A DNA stretch of 15,522 nucleotides from an uncultured Muribaculaceae bacterium (GTDB lineage Bacteria > Bacteroidota > Bacteroidia > Bacteroidales > Muribaculaceae): the NCBI GenBank assembly GCA_910584185.1, contig CAJTYC010000062.1, positions 1 through 15,522 on the forward strand, in the 5' to 3' direction. The notes under the pieces are model-generated. The model ran no database searches. It saw only the letters and a list, made by a program, of their open reading frames with translations, and was not told where the DNA came from. Shown here one piece after another: positions 15,139-15,522 of the stretch; the stretch's first letter is position 1, and every line of letters begins with the position of its first letter. The position numbers and the translations under genes were made by a program.

Positions 15139-15176
15139 TTATAATAACGTCTTACTTGCTTATAATAACGTTTTAC
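15139..15176 (-). repeat. Two 17-bp direct repeats in the lepA leader
   Basis: On the minus strand GTAAAACGTTATTATAA (15176-15160) and GTAAGACGTTATTATAA (15155-15139) differ at one base and are spaced 21 bp apart, two helical turns. The second copy ends 2 nt before the lepA ATG at 15136. Such spacing fits a dimeric regulator site or an mRNA-level element, but a neutral duplication is equally possible. Confidence 0.6.
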
Positions 15177-15201
15177 ATAGCCCCACTCCCCTATCAAACT
15201 A

Positions 15202-15236
15202 CAAAATTAATAAAAAATTTGCGCATATAAGCCAAA
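15202..15236 (-). promoter_or_regulatory. Candidate lepA promoter
   Basis: On the minus strand TAATTTTG (15209-15202) matches the -7 consensus TAnnTTTG exactly. A TTTG at 15236-15233 is 23 nt upstream, slightly longer than the usual 19-21 nt. If used, the direct repeats fall in the transcribed leader. Confidence 0.4.
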
Positions 15237-15460
15237 ATCTGCAAAGCCGTATCATCTTTGCTGCAATTTCTCCGGATTCCCTCGATTTTTCGTAAAAAAA
15301 GGAAGAGGGTTAAACCCACAAAACAATTATCACACAAGGAACAAAAGGAAAGAAAGGAAATTCGCTTCGCGACACCGAGACATTTTGCCACCAAATCTAC
15401 AAAGGAAGTTATATTACTGGTCTAAACAATTACTTCCTGTTTTTCTTCAACAACACCTCC

Positions 15461-15493
15461 AAAAAAATAGAGGGCACTGAAAAAGTCCCTCTA
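15461..15493 (-). terminator. Terminator of a gene beyond the right edge
   Basis: On the minus strand a stem TAGAGGGACT/AGTGCCCTCTA with one bulged base and a 5-nt loop is followed by seven T residues. It must end a minus-strand gene lying mostly to the right of 15522. The last 29 bases may contain the end of that gene, but no frame can be assigned. Confidence 0.75.
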
Positions 15494-15522
15494 AGGTAAG
15501 CTCGCTTAAAAACTATCGGCAC

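Larger units (their letters stand above)
15137..15460. other. AT-rich intergenic region upstream of lepA
   Basis: This 324-bp region contains the lepA leader repeats (15139-15176) and a candidate promoter (15202-15236). The rest is AT-rich, with a short palindrome gggttaaaccc (about 15307-15317) and a GGAAGT/ACTTCC inverted repeat with a long loop (about 15403-15436). The 66-codon minus-strand ORF at 15194-15394 shows no protein-like features and I do not call it. Confidence 0.5.

Noticed and set aside
15194..15394. 66-codon minus-strand ORF upstream of lepA
   Set aside because: Its 3' end runs through the candidate lepA promoter, the composition is not protein-like, and no ribosome-binding site or family match is seen.

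Overview
The window looks like a chromosomal segment of a gut Bacteroidales bacterium, probably of the Muribaculaceae/Bacteroides type. Three things suggest this: promoters of the Bacteroidetes form TTTG-N20-TAnnTTTG, almost no Shine-Dalgarno sites, and the gene families present (outer-membrane beta-barrel with plug, cleaved-adhesin/FN3 surface protein with a type IX-like C-terminus, two-ACT SerB, HigA-type antitoxin). The genus is inferred, not shown. Every convincing gene lies on the minus strand, so the window reads right to left.

From the right: a minus-strand terminator of an off-window gene (15461-15493), an AT-rich gap, then lepA (EF4) with a 21-bp-spaced direct repeat just before its start and a clear terminator after it. 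A 1,557-residue secreted multidomain surface protein follows with its own hairpin. Next come a PrxQ/Bcp-type peroxiredoxin and an NhaA antiporter, separated by a short 9-bp tandem repeat and closed by a strong terminator. Then comes serB with a textbook promoter that fixes its start codon.

The stretch 3841-4860 is a scar-like mosaic. It holds a 36-codon ORF that joins a lipoprotein signal peptide to what looks like the tail of a RelE/HigB-type toxin, an intact orphan HigA-type antitoxin starting 1 nt later, a 3'-terminal fragment of an outer-membrane beta-barrel gene starting in the same frame directly after the antitoxin stop, and a GC-rich inverted-repeat element with a third diverged copy. 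It is the most unusual part of the window.

The left end is a tight four-gene operon behind a good promoter: ECF sigma factor, probable single-span anti-sigma factor (ATGA overlap), small secreted protein, and plug/beta-barrel outer-membrane protein. The gene order suggests an envelope-signalling unit in which the sigma factor and its membrane-bound partner are made with the outer-membrane protein they may control or sense. It lacks the FecR and STN domains of classical surface signalling.

lepA, serB, nhaA and bcp are conserved housekeeping or stress functions. Beyond the mosaic region and the sigma operon I see no CRISPR array, defence island, prophage, rRNA or tRNA.
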